Shown here: piece after piece, positions 22,472-34,398 of the stretch
How positions within the stretch are numbered: the stretch's first letter is position 1
Layout: the number at the start of each line of letters is the position of its first letter
From: Lunularia cruciata
Taxonomy: Eukaryota; Streptophyta; Marchantiopsida; Lunulariales; Lunulariaceae
DNA: 64,000 bases
Assembly: GCA_948567375.1 (NCBI GenBank)
Contig: OX419756.1
Location: 71,376,333 to 71,440,332 of the forward strand
Direction: 5' to 3'
Translations under genes and position numbers: made by a program
Notes under the pieces: model-generated
The model's input: only the letters and a program-made list of their open reading frames with translations
Databases searched by the model: none
Told to the model about the DNA's origin: nothing

Positions 22472-22575
22472 GTTCTCATCATTTATTACACAACCTAGAC
22501 AAATCATTGTAAGTAAAGAGAAAGTTCTCATCACTTATTTCACAACCTAGACAAATCATTGTAAGTAAAGACACA
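22472..22575 (+). repeat. Two-copy direct tandem repeat, 52 bp
   Basis: GTTCTCATCA(T/C)TTATT(A/T)CACAACC... followed by TAGACAAATCATTGTAAGTA and AAGA. The units start at 22,472 and 22,524 and are nearly identical. No function is evident. Confidence 0.85.
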
Positions 22576-23047
22576 GTGGCTAGAAGGATGGTACGTGTAC
22601 CGTTCCTCGAATATGTAAATACCTCCAACTCGTGGAGCATCCCATCTTGGCGCTATAGACGTAACGTTTAGTGCAGCATCTCGTTACCACCAACAAAACA
22701 GCATCTTCTTTGGTCAAGCTACAACCTTTAGATATATCATAAGCTTAGCCCGATCGGGCTACAGCTATTCACGTTCTTGGTAGGTCTCAAAACGGTTTTG
22801 GAAGGAGGAGGTATATGTTGTCTTTGCCAGAAAGTTCGTGTTCATGGATATGTTATCTTGTTTTCTGTTGGATGGTTATAAAGCTAATCGGTATGACAGT
22901 AACGTAATCGTTGTTTAGTCGGGGGCAATAATGACGATCCGATATCCGAAAGTTAGACTATAAGGTACCTTTAATCTCTCATCCCGTCCACTTTGTCTAA
23001 AATATGTTATCTGTACTCTGGACCTAAACTGAGCAATTTCATTTCAG

Positions 23048-23941
23048 GAACCAGGACGCGCAGAGGCCATGTTTGCGGAGCACAAGACATGCAACGTCAT
23101 TAAGACTTTTCTTACTCGTTGGCACGAGGATCCTCAATGTGGTGTACCGGAAGTTTACACCGATGACCAAGAAGCTTTGATACCTCTTTCACACTGGCTC
23201 ACGCTGAAAGACTTGCAATACTATGCAGAAACTTACGACAGAACAGGATTCACCGGCGGCTTCAACACTACCGCAATCTAGCAAGGTTCGTCCTTGACTG
23301 AGATTGAATAGTCGGTTCGATGCAAGTTCATGGTTGAAACCCCTTTCAATGCTTTTGTTTTCCTAATAGAATGATAGCTGTGTGATTCGGTGTGCATTTG
23401 CATAAGTATCATCTTTTATCATAGCATTTATTGTTCATCAAGATCATCTCAGGTTATCCGCCATACACATGCTGAGACTGCTAAATGCTACACTTGACAG
23501 CATGTTTCTCGAGACCTGGCTACGGTAGATCTCGCAAAACTCAATCTAGATCAACGTTTTATCTGAAGGTTAATATGTTAGCTAGATTGAACTGGATAAA
23601 ATCAACCCATGTCCGAAGTATCAGGATTGAAATGGTTGTCGAGCTCCGCCTGACGAGTGGAGAATGTCCATCGGAAAACGGAGTGCAGGAACTGGGAACT
23701 GACCGCTGCCTGGAGGTCCAAGATTGTAGAAGCCCCGGCTCTGCTTTTAGTAGCTAACGATGACATTCCTTTTCGACATCCTTCTCTTACGAGAGAAGAG
23801 TACAGGGGTTTAACAATTCCTTTCGTTCCTAACCTTAGGGACGTGATAATGATAGATGCTCATCATTTCATGCACAAAGAACAGCACGAGGAAGTAAATA
23901 AGTTGCTAATCGAATTTCTCCTTACAGTCTTGCCATCGTAG
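23048..23941 (+). pseudogene. Epoxide hydrolase-like alpha/beta-hydrolase, C-terminal exons, frameshifted
   Basis: Two exons are supported. The first (23,048-23,285) follows TTTCAG and encodes EPGRAEAMFAEH, then the lid region LKDLQYYAETYDRTGFTGGF typical of plant soluble epoxide hydrolases. The second (23,689-23,941) follows GTGCAG and encodes NWELTAAWRSK, LLLVANDDIPF and the region around the catalytic His (DAHHFMHKEQHEEVN), ending TAG. Joined at AG|GAAC the frame is correct (LARNWEL). Upstream, however, FNT-YRNL requires a base that is absent at about 23,265, so translation meets a stop at 23,279. Exons for the oxyanion HGFP motif and nucleophile Asp are not recognisable upstream, where copia DNA lies. 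Likely a truncated pseudogene, unless the missing base is a sequencing error. Confidence 0.75.
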
Positions 23942-24547
23942 TGCAAAAGAGTGAACCCATTCTGCATTAGTGGAAAGAAGAGCTAGTAGCTCATAACCAA
24001 ATTAATATGTAATCAAATCTAATCGAGAACTCGAGTTTGTGTGATTGATAAGCCTGTTCTAAATCTGACGTTCTGGTCAACTCAAAATTCAGTTATAGCA
24101 GATTGCTTGATCAATAAAGAATTCATCACCTGAAACGATTGATAACCGAAAGTTGGAAACAATCTAATATTTGATATGTTTCTGAGAGCCGTCCGATCTC
24201 TTAATGGACATTTATCTTGCGAAGAAGTCTTTCATTTTAAAATTTGATTTTAATTCCATTTCGATTATCTCGAAGAGTGTATACTAGTAATACTAGTAAT
24301 CCATCATTGATGATATTCTTTGATATCGTATATATTGATCTCTACAACTGACTGACATCATGTGCATATAGTTACTTAAAACGTTATCCTTACCTCACGA
24401 TGATATATCTTTTTTCGCAAAGTTCTGAGTTCAACAGTAGCAAAGCATCAGGTTTTGTAACTATAAAAGTATATACTTTGTAATACATAAGTTCTATTCC
24501 TAATCGAAGGTCGAGCATGTACCGTACATCTCTTCAAAAGTAGGTGA

Positions 24548-24608
24548 GAAAGCGACCGCGTAGCAAACACGAAGGAAGGAAAGATCCCATCAAGCCGTAC
24601 AAGGGACC
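24548..24608 (-). mobile_element. LINE 3' tail fragment (minus)
   Basis: The reverse complement reads CTTGTACGGCTTGATGGGAT...CCTTCGTGTT...GCGGTCGCTTTC. This is the same 3' tail as the LINE ending at 7,437, and only the tail is present. Seen by direct comparison. Confidence 0.75.
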
Positions 24609-25284
24609 TTCAAAAGTTGTATTAGTATTTATTATTCAATGACATGATCATGTACGAGAAATGTCTTCTATATGAGTTTTCATATACCATAACTGTATCT
24701 TTTAAGCTCCTCTTCAAGAACCGTGTAAGAACGCAATACTTCATCCTTAAGCTTACGGATAAAAGACTAAAAAGATTCACTTCTAAATACCATTCAAACA
24801 GCACACATGTCAACAATGTGTGCATTTCAAGACGAAAATACAAAACCAAGTTGGCTCTGTGTAATGAACCCTATTAGCCTTATAAATACGACCGTCGCAT
24901 ATGACAAAACTATATACTGAGTTTATTACTACATGGAGGGAGAGAAAGTTACTTTTCTTCAATTACATTGTGCGAGAGAAAGTACATATACGATTCTCTT
25001 CACTCAAACCTCGAACTTTGATTCGAGATTCTATATATGCGATCATGCATATATCTTCGTTTAGCGATATGTACAAGTCGCTTTAAACGGCAAAGGCGTC
25101 GACCACCCTAAGAGTACATATTCAAGCTCAAGTCTTCGGTCAACTGGTAAGTCTTGACTTTGGAAGATGAATCCTATTCAAGCGTACAAGAATAACTGTA
25201 CCATGTACCAATATTGAATCGTGTTTCTCAATTTCCATCAATAATCATACATCGGATACGTGTACGAGCGGCAAGAGAATATGT

Positions 25285-25404
25285 CTTGCATCGCTATGAT
25301 ATCTTAGGTGCAGTTGTGCAGAATTTCTCATGTAGACTCTATTGGACTTGATGGGGTCTTCCCATCCTTCGTGTTTTGTGCGCGGTCGCCCTTTTCTTTT
25401 CTTT
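25285..25404 (+). mobile_element. LINE 3' tail fragment (plus)
   Basis: GATATCTTAGGTGCAGT, then AGACTCTATTGG, then GGGGTCTTCCCATCCTTC and GCGGTCGCCCTTTTC match 7,299-7,437 in order. It is a very short 5'-truncated insertion that includes the last codons of the LINE. Confidence 0.8.
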
Positions 25405-26188
25405 TGTTTCTACCGGTAGAAGGCACGGTCGTACTGGAGATATCTCAAGAGTAATGAAAGGGTTATGTGAACGAGGATTGTTCACCTAATCGATCACCTC
25501 AAGGAGCCGAATGCCGCGGTCGTTGATTTTTCACGTAGTGCATTAGGGAGATCTTCATAACCAGAAGAACTCCGAGAGGCTTTTTTCACCGGGTTGGAAG
25601 TCCACGACTCATACTAGTACACGTGACCACTCTTAATCAATTTTTTATCTGATTGTCATTTCCGACAGAGTTCGACAGAGTTGTGAAGAACGTGATGTTA
25701 TTAACAATGACTGGGCCCATCAGTAAGCACTGCGCACAACATGCCTGAAAACTGTCAAGCAGCTGCTTGACCACCGGATGCAGATGGCTATACTGATAAC
25801 CTAAATTGTTGCGGTTTCCTGTATGAGCATGGAGGAACCTTAAGGCTCATGACTGATGGTCTAATTATATGCGCGGGAGGACGAATCTTCTTTTCCTCTT
25901 ACAAACTGGACAACAATGTCTGTAGTTGATACCGACGCCGCAATCTGCAATTTGCCTCGCCAAAATCCATGGGTTCACATTCTTGACTTTCTTCTGCCAC
26001 TTGATGGATCCGAAACCGATTTGAATTCTTGCGATCTAAACAACAATATTAGCAGTTGTCTCATCAGACTGACCCGATATGTCTCCAAAATTACAGCCTA
26101 GTAAACAACAGAACAATCTCCATCCTATTTGCCAAGCTTTGACTGGTATGTGACAAAAGGCATCGGCTGCCGCTGGCTATAGGTGGTC

Positions 26189-29100
26189 ATGAACAAACTA
26201 TCAATAGCAGAATGGCTACGAGCCCATGGCAAATTTGTTCGTCCGGAATTAACAAAAAAGCAGCGACTCGAACTGAAGGAGTGTTTTGAGCTTATTGACG
26301 CAGACGGATCTGGTTGTTTTCACTATCCGCGAGTTCCGAGTACTAAACGGACATTTACCTGATATTTGAACGATAATAACTGCTCATTTAAGTCGACTTT
26401 GGATCCATCCACTGCTTCTTTGGAGATCATCACGAACCTTTCGTGGGTGACAGCAAAAACACCATCAATCTGATCAATGCTGTCTGGTACGCAGGAGCCA
26501 TTGACGCATCCGAGATGCTCACTGCATTTCACGTTCTTGGCATTCAGACCAAGAGATCGGAAATCGAAGAAATGCTTGCTGAGGTGGACGCGGATGGTTC
26601 AGGAGAGGTAAAGCCTCTCGACATTGCGAGAAAGCCCCAGACGATCTTGGTACCGTTGCGTCACAAAGCACCGATGGTAATCACTGATGTTTATAAAGAA
26701 TGATATCTACTCATCTGTCAGCTGTTGGACGGCAGGTTGAATATGCTGAATTTGTCCAAATCATGACGACGAAGATGGACTCACAGTCGCAGGAGCAAGA
26801 CGCAAAGTGTGAGAACTAAGGTCCAAAATCCACAGCAGTAGGGGTTTACTCTCAGTTGATTGACAAGCACATAACTACAGTGAGAAGGAAACCCTGCTGT
26901 TCAATCTTACCAAATTTTGTTTGGCAGCTCAAGGGGGTAAAGCGCAGCCGCTACCTTTTCCTCTACTTGCTCAGGCTTACCGGAGGAAGAAGGTAGTTCC
27001 TCAACTTGTAGAGGAATTCATATGTTAGACAGACGCACAAAAACTCAGTAGTAGCTAACTACTTTGGGGAAATGAAACGTCATGGCCTCCATCTTCAGTT
27101 CTACTGAGGGTCTTCACGCAATGAATACTTGGCCAGTTGATGGAGGCAGTGATGGGAGGTGACAAGAGCACACAAGAGAGACTACAGGCAAGGGCTGAGG
27201 AAATGGAGGCTGAACGCATTGCAGCGATTGCCGAGAGCGAAGCCCAGAAGCGACAGGCAATCTTTTCGATACCTACACATAAGAACCATCAAATATTCGC
27301 CACTGCAATGGATTTATGAGACATGAATCCCTAGGACGGCGGCCATAGTCTATCCTTAGTATATCTCACCAATAAAGAGAGCCGTCAAAGCATAATGTAC
27401 TTTTGTCTGCTTGTCTGGAGAAGTTACATCCATCAGTGTTTTTCCCTTGCAGGTAAAGAAGAGGCCAAAGTCCCTCTCCCAACTAACAAAAGAGGTGCAT
27501 TTCTCCTGCTATGTTATGAGCCTCGATTGGACCGAACCCAAAAACCATAATAACTTGAATTCCCAATGACTTCCCCTTTTGGCATTAGGCGCGTTACTAA
27601 ACAGTTTCTGGTCCCTTGTGTGCATCGGTTTGATGGGTTCCCTTGGAAAGCTCTGAACTAATCACATAAGTGGCGTCTGGAGAAACTAGCTTCATTTCCT
27701 CGATCGAGACGGTTCTGACACGAGTTAGATGTGCAGAGAATAAGAAGAACGGCAAAATTGAGAAAACAAGAAGCAGGTGCGGCTCCTTAGTGCAAGGGTT
27801 CTAGTTCGGTAATTATTTGAACCAATTGATTACATGCATTCAATAAGAATGTTTCCCGTTCACTATCCTGCGAATTCTCATGATTTAGCATATTGGATCA
27901 AAATAAGTTCAGACATTCTTTGCCTGAAAAGCTGTGCACTGCAAAGTTCGTATCTGAGAATTTAAACTCACGCAAATTACTGATGGTTCATGTCCCTTCC
28001 AGATATGCCTCTTGAAGGATATTGCATGGAGAAAATTGACCAAGACGTGAGGGATGTTCTCTTCGGAGTACACGAGAGGGCATCCCTAAGGAGAACCACC
28101 ATGACCGCTGAAGAGAAAGCTGCGCTGGAGGACAAAGTTGCAATAGTGGATCGAGAAAGACGTGAATCACATAACAAGACCACTACACCTATTCCGATCA
28201 GTACCACCACACCAGTGCCTCCACCTGACTCTCCGGGTAATGTCAAAAGTACTACGACACCAGTGCCTCCACCTGACTCTCCGGGTGATGTCAAAAGTAC
28301 CACGACACCAGTGCCTCTACCTGCCTCTACGGGTATGGCCAAAAACTACCCAACCTTGGATACCGTTAGCATAGAACAGCAAAAACAACCAGCTTTCCTT
28401 TAAGAAACTAATTGAACCGCATGACGATCAGTTTGGGCGATATGTCGCCTGTTAACATGTCTGATACTGATTGAAGGAACTTACTGCCATCTGCCTATAT
28501 GCTTGAATTGGAAATAAATCGAGCTAAAATAAAAACAACTGTCACAACAGCCACATAAAAGGACCACAAAATTGTATCCTGAACTGAGGCACATACGAAC
28601 CGTGTACACAACGTGGAGCAACAATTCAGGAGTTCTGGCAGAAAGAAAGAAATTTCCAGGCAATGATACGCTTAAAGTAAAAGCAGACGTTTGATTGTCT
28701 CTTTGTCACCATGTAGAGGAAGTAAAAGGGGTTACTGAGACAGAACAGCAGAGAGCATTCAGCATTTCCAAGATGGAAGGAGGGCAGATAGATTCCCTCG
28801 ACAATCAGCTTCAAAGATACTACAGAGAAGAGCTTAAGGAAATCCGTGCGATTCGATCAAAGGTACAGTACTCAGCCTCTCTAGAATCCGAAACGATCGT
28901 CCCGACTTTGATGTGCTTCAAGGCCTTTCACTGACGACACAAAAGCAAATTAGCCACATGTTTCTTGCTGTAGGAATTTTCAGGATTTACTGATATCATA
29001 CAAGTATGTGCTTTCGCATGCTCAAGAATGCGGCCATCTATTTTATGCAGCTGCTCTAACAAGTCGGCTCCTCTACTCAACAGCTCCGTGATAAACCTAC

Positions 29101-29389
29101 CCTTGAACAACAAAAGATTCGTCTTCGAGCTTTGCACTCGTTGGGGAACTACCATCCTGAACAGGTTTGGGAGGCCCAAAGAGGAAGCCCAGTACAAGAT
29201 TTAGAGCAGAACAATACTAAAGAATCCGTCAAGACACCATGGCGTCAATCTTCGCCTCCAATAATCAACAGAAGGCAGAGATGTCAATCGCATGCTCGTC
29301 TCCAGTTTGTTGCACCTGTCCAGCGGGGAAAAACGAGACTGACTGAGAAGAGGCCTGACTGGGTTAACATCCACCTTGGACGACCTTAA
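26189..29389 (+). CDS. EF-hand and coiled-coil protein, about ten exons
   Basis: Proposed start Met 26,189. Exons: 26,189-26,312, 26,495-26,607, 26,736-26,808, 26,928-26,992, 27,137-27,256, 27,453-27,494, 28,003-28,332, 28,717-28,862, 28,974-29,003 and 29,084-29,389 (TAA). Most junctions have AG/GT and matching phase. The donor after 27,256 and the 27,494/28,003 join are uncertain. The protein would be about 450 aa. Two EF-hands are created by splicing: loop 1 DADGSGAIDASE spans exons 1-2 and loop 2 DADGSGEVEYAE spans exons 2-3, so both should bind Ca2+. A basic and then acidic helical, coiled-coil-like part follows (AYRRKKLMEAVM, RLQARAEEMEAERI). Exon 7 holds a threonine/proline-rich repeat (TTTPVPPPDSPG-type units, 16 residues, about three copies). 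The C-terminus is basic. It converges with RRP36. Product unknown; a calmodulin-like cytoskeletal or ciliary protein is a guess. Confidence 0.7.
28196..28332 (+). repeat. 48-bp coding tandem repeat (three units)
   Basis: Units centred on ACCACGACACCAGTGCCTCC, ACCTGACTCTCCGGGTGATG and TCAAAAGT are spaced 48 bp apart. They encode about 16 residues each (TTTPVPPPDSP...VKS). They lie inside exon 7 of the EF-hand gene. Likely a flexible linker that varies in copy number. Confidence 0.85.
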
Positions 29390-29955
29390 CTAGGTGGACA
29401 ATACGGGGGCCATGCTCTTTACTCAACCTTTACTTCCCCTGCCTGTTATTAGCCACTGTTTTCTAAGTACCTGAAATGTAACAGCAATGGTTTTCTGACG
29501 TACTGCTATTAATTCATTCATGATCAGACACATAATTTCAGCAAACCTAGTCGAAGTTGGAAGTGAAGACAGAATTCCTAGCCAGCTCTCATTGAAATAA
29601 ATGGTACATTTTCAATGAGAGATTGACATTCCCATAAAAAAATTGAAGCATATGATGTTTAACGGAGATTGATGCCACACTGTTGATCTTTCCCAAGTGG
29701 AGGCTTTCTAGCAATAATGCATCATCTTTGCTGTGGGAAATTTGCTCCAGAGTCTAGGCTTACCTCAGTAAACATAGGCAACTGGCAATCTGAATGCATG
29801 AACTGATGAAAGATGAAAGTCCTATCTAGAACTGCTGTCATTCTGTCATGCAATGCGTAAAGATCCCCCTCTTTTCTCGTACCTGTCTGCAAATAAAGGA
29901 ATTGAATATCACATACCGTAAAGCGGCACATGCGTCTGACGGCTCGAGCAAATCG

Positions 29956-32342
29956 CTATTGAGGTTGATCGACATTTCGCCTGTAAGGCACAAATCTATG
30001 ATCTTTGGTAGCATTCTTCTTACGGCGCTTGGCCATGAACTTCTCCAGCTTTCCACTTGACTGCAGTTGCGACAAGAGTATAAGAAAGCTTTTGCTGAAA
30101 AATTGACTCGACCAAATCAGAGATGGTAGCAAGGAAGTATATTGAGTGTATCAACATGGAACCCGTTCGTTAGAACACGGTTCAATTCTCAATTAAGACT
30201 GGACCAGACTTGACGAGGTATAAGCAGTAAATCTCTCGTAACCATCATTCCACCAAGTGGTGAGCAAGCTCTCCTGTTAGTATGTACCTGCAAGTGAGAT
30301 TAGTGTGAAACAATTATCTATGATGATTTGTCAATATATTAGATATATCTAGCAATCATTTCCTATCACAACTAGATGTAAAGTAAGAAATCATGTTCAG
30401 CTTCCTAAACCCCCAACAAGCTGTGCGTACTGAGATTTACCTCCGCATGTTCTATGTCAACATGAGTCCATCAACAATTAATACCAAAATAACGAAATAT
30501 ACGTACCTTGCTGCTGATATACACGTCACAATACAGGAATCTTCCACAAATTTAGCGAAAATCAATCACTCTCACCTTTAGCTCCTTGTACTTCTCAACC
30601 AGTTCCTGCTTCTTCAACTCCGCTGCAAAGTGCACACGTGGATAACGAATAAGTACATCGAATAACCCAACATTGAACACCAGTTGTAGGTCCATCCTGT
30701 TGAATGATGAGCCTTTACCAGTGATTGACTGTTCAGTACCTTTTTTGGGATAGAAAGGCTTCTTTCCCTCCTTCACCGCTTGTTTCTGAATAGATCTCTG
30801 CTCTGTTACCTTGCTTTCTTGTTTCTTCCTCAGCTCCTCTTCTTTCAGTTGCTTGTCCTGTTCAGACAAAATAAGATTGATGAAATATTATTCCAGTTCT
30901 CGACCGGCAGGAAGAATCCCTATCTAACTTTCTCATCACATGTTTCATGTGTATGTTGCACGGAAAAAACTCATTCAGCTATGAATGACTCATCTCCTGA
31001 CGTTGCAACTGGAAAACTTGGGTGCATTCTTCCTGGATCGCTCAGCACAAACAAGGGTAAGAACATAGGTACCACAAATTGTTAGACCCAACAGCATGTC
31101 TGGCTAAACCCGTCAGCCCGAGGAGGCAGAGCGTGTTAAACCAAGCCGTTTGACTAGGACAAGAAGAGCTGAGAAAACATAAATGTGGACGTAGGTGGTT
31201 GCGTAACTTACAATCCAAGCTAAATGAGCTTTTGCTTCTTCTGCTTCCCCTGGTTGCTTTCGAACGACCTTCTGTAGCCTCTATACAAATGAGAGAAAGA
31301 GCAGCTTAAACAAGTTTGTCGCTGTAATGGCACGCGTTTCATGTAGCCGCAAAAGCAAAAGCTTCGGACGTCAATTTCTCCCAATACATGGCATTTGCAT
31401 GTTGCTTTCGGATGATAGCAGTTGAAGAAATGAGGAGCATCTAGTACCTGTCGTTCAGCTGGAAGTTGTTCGTCGTAAAGAAAACTGTATGATGACTTGA
31501 ACCTGCTTGACAGAATAGATTGATTATCTCATAAAAACATTCCCAAAATATTGAATAACATTTGCACAAACTCTACGTACAAACTGCACGTCTAATGGTC
31601 ACATACAACCTAACTTAATGTGATATAAATTATTTGCACTGTACTGATTACTACAAAGTCTGCTTTCTGATCATGAACAACAGTATAATAACAATAGGGC
31701 GTAATCAAGCAATATGCCGACCTTGACTCGTCAAAGCTGCCACAGAGAGACTCAAATCGTGGATCGCGGATAACCTGGATCGCGGTATCATAAGCGAGAG
31801 ACAGGTACTTAGAAAGTATGACCAAAGAGCGCTATCGTTAAGCTCATCTCAATAAAATTCCTTGCAGACAACTTGGCAGGTGAGTTCCTCAGACGTACTC
31901 GTTTGGGTGCTTGGATTACTTCCCTAAACCTTCCCACTGGTTTTTTGCTAGTGATCTCCATCGGTCTGTAAGAACGAGATCGAAATTGTTATAGTTTCAG
32001 ATGTCCCTTCCCTAGTTCCACTGTTTCTCTTCTCAAGAGAAATCAAGAAGACATGAAGGCCTCATGGACTTGAAATACGCAGTTTTCTCTTCAATTCACG
32101 ACTATATCATGGAAGGCTACTGACGAAACTATATTTAAACCAAAATGCATGAGAGAACATATCTACAGGGTCCGGGAAATGCAAGGCTATAAGACAGGTG
32201 CACAGTTCTCTTGCCTGTTTTTGTTGGCACGCTTTGTCTCCACATTTTGCTCAGTGCGAGAGAAAAGAGCAGTCCGACCATCAGATTTTGCCTTTTCAAG
32301 AACCTCAAACGGGACATCCGCAACCTGTTCTTGAATTTCTTC
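29956..32342 (-). CDS. RRP36: RRP36, rRNA-processing (90S/SSU processome) protein
   Basis: The exons join in phase: 32,342-32,215, 31,965-31,899, 31,774-31,722, 31,502-31,448, 31,280-31,212, 30,857-30,740, 30,622-30,576 and 30,060-29,956 (TAG). They encode the diagnostic RRP36 blocks in order: VADVPFEVL, RANKNRPMEITSKKPV, VIRDPRFESLCG, FKSSYSFLYDEQLPAER, AVKEGKKPFYPKK, ELVEKYKELKSSGK, and the basic C-terminus KRRKKNATKDHRFVPYRR. In yeast and man the family acts in the nucleolus in early pre-rRNA cleavage for 18S rRNA. All introns are GT-AG except the first listed, which has donor CAG|GCAAGA. The N-terminal acidic exon was not found, because the frame is closed just upstream of 32,342. The gene is otherwise intact. 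Confidence 0.9.
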
Positions 32343-32612
32343 CTGAATTGATTCATGGGTTGCAAATTATGAGATACTTATCATTGCCACCTTTGGAGGA
32401 GTGCAGCGAATATTATACAGGGGACTTGACATTGTGTACTAGCAACTGGTCAATATGAAAAAGGTCTATGCCAATATTCAAATAGCCTATGTTCCTCATT
32501 ACTTGGAAGAAGACAGCTCTTCTAGAAAAACTTCTCTCAGGCCATAGCTGCAGAAAAATATTGCTTAAAGTTCTCGAACACATGATGTAAATAAGAAGTA
32601 GAGAAGTCTTAC

Positions 32613-34398
32613 CCATGTGGGATGGGATGCCTTCATGTAGTCATCACGAGCAACTGATGCTACTTCAGTAAGAGTGGAGCCGGAAGTTTCGTCAAGACAG
32701 GCATGGAAATCGTCACTAGCCTGTTAATCGCAGAAACTCAAGTCATATAAAGGACGGCGCGGCAGAACAGATAAGTGGAGCAGCAGGTTTCAGACCCACT
32801 TATAACGGATAAACTTGCTGAATGAAGCGGGATATACAGACTCAGCACTGCGGACTAATCTTACGGCTGATTCATTGAAGAGCATAGCAACAAACTCCGA
32901 GAAGTAAACCAATAGCGGAGCATCTTTCCAAGACACAAAATTAGCAAGACTACGAAGAAAGCATACTCTCTTCACAAATCTTCCTGCTACAGTCTATTCT
33001 GAAAGAACATAAAGTAGTCCCTCAATGTTCTAAATCCATATGTACCCTCCAGAATCCTTACAGTCTTAAGTTTATTCATCTAGTCCTTTAGTCTGGAGAA
33101 TCAAGAGAACTGCCGAGAGAAGGACCAGGTAATACGAAGCATTTATTCATTTGAACTTGCCAAAGTGGAAGTCTGCAACGCAAATTCTATTCGGAAGGTC
33201 CAATAGGTGGCCAAAAACGTTGAGTTATGAATCAGAAGCTCCGATATCAGAGAATATGCATCTCGGAAGGAAGTAGGGCATGGGACCTACTATCAACTTG
33301 CTTTCCAGACTGGTGGAACCTAACCAGAAGGCTAGACCTGGTCTGTTAACTTTGAACCTAGTCGAACGAGAACTGGCAGAAGAGAGGAATGCGGAACTGA
33401 GTGTCAATTTTGCACTTTAAAACAGTTGTCCATTTAAGCAGGCAGTCAAGCTTACCCCTGCAGACTGCTATAAACCACTGCACTTCTGCTACGAGATGGT
33501 AGTACACTCCTGGTACAAAACCGTATAATGACTGACTACTCAGTCAAAAAATTTCTGATTGAGGTTGAATTGCTTGGAAAACCGAGGTGACCTAAATCAA
33601 TGAACGTCCTTTTTTCCTGGGGTGAAGCTTTCTCTGTTAGGGAAAAGTGCCTTGAACGACGCTCTTCTGTATATGTCTCAATAATTCTAGCTGTCAAAGA
33701 GGTGTGATGAGGAGAAGATATTTAGCTGCGACCTAACTCCAGCACTCAATATTCTAAGCCTTGGCGTGTTCTTGAGAAAAACTCCAGCATAAACCCTAAT
33801 ATTCTTATATGAGTAATTCACGATATCTCTTCTAGTGAAACTGGTAAGAAACAGGGGCCCCGGAATTAGGAAGCCACTAAAAACCTAACCTATACGAACA
33901 TCACGGTAAAATATATTTCAGCCACAGGATACATTGAAGCTATTTCGCCGACTCAAGTCGATACGGATCCTAAACAAATTACTATTTGTTTGAGATCTGA
34001 GTCGGCGAAACAGCTCAGCATCAGGGGATCTGCATATCTATAACCATCAACAATTTCAAGGATCGTAAGATCTTCTTGGAAATTTACGGGACGAAGGAAA
34101 AACTCAAGAGAAGAAGGACCCAAGGTGTTCCAGAAGGCTAGACAGGTTCCAAGGTTGGATTTATGAATTTCAACCTACATAAGAAGAGCAGAATCTCCAA
34201 GCTAATTTAAGGAGCGCAAACTCGTGATACCGGGACGAGAGTCAAGAGAATGTTCGTTAAACAGGAGCCCCACTATCCAACCAAAGTCAGAGGGATTTAG
34301 CAGCTGACCTTACGACATGCAGCAAGCCCGTCAGCCAGAACATCCCCAGCTACGGCAGAGGAGGACGCCTTCCGCTGCTTAGAATTAGCAGACGCCAT
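32613..34398 (-). CDS. CX9C protein, COA6-like (partial model)
   Basis: Exon 1 (34,398-34,309) begins with a Met in good context and encodes 30 residues ending LADGLAACRK, with donor AAG|GTCAGC. Exon 2 (32,720-32,613) follows ACAG and encodes ASDDFHACLDE...EVASVARDDYMKASHPTW, with donor TGG|GTAAGA. Joined in phase they give C-R-K-A-S-D-D-F-H-A-C, a CX9C motif followed by LDE. A second helix ends in a PTW, the layout of COA6-type cytochrome c oxidase assembly factors in the mitochondrial intermembrane space. The second cysteine pair is absent in this reading (Ser at the last expected position). No exon for the C-terminal VK.F..R part was identified, so the model is incomplete. A possible unrelated exon lies at about 32,870-32,990. 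RRP36 follows on the same strand. Confidence 0.45.
33938..34015. other. 78-nt imperfect hairpin
   Basis: The arms AGCTATTTCGCCGACTCA and TGAGTCGGCGAAACAGCT pair with a single mismatch over 18 nt. An inner stem (AAACAAAT/ATTTGTTT) closes a short loop after a bulge of about 10 nt on one arm. It lies in the intron of the COA6-like gene. It could be a small-RNA precursor or a tiny inverted-repeat element. Nothing beyond the fold is shown. Confidence 0.6.

Larger units (their letters stand above)
23942..26188. other. Intergenic stretch with two LINE tail fragments
   Basis: Apart from the LINE tails at 24,548-24,608 and 25,285-25,404 I recognise nothing. A 61-codon frame at 25,916-26,101 lies just before the EF-hand gene. 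It could be a 5' exon, but it has no known motif. Confidence 0.5.

Noticed and set aside
32790-32990. Possible exon (FVKRVCFLRSLANFV..., minus) between the two COA6-like exons
   Set aside because: It has plausible splice signals but no family match. Including it between ACRK and ASDDFHAC would break the CX9C motif, so it was left out of the model.
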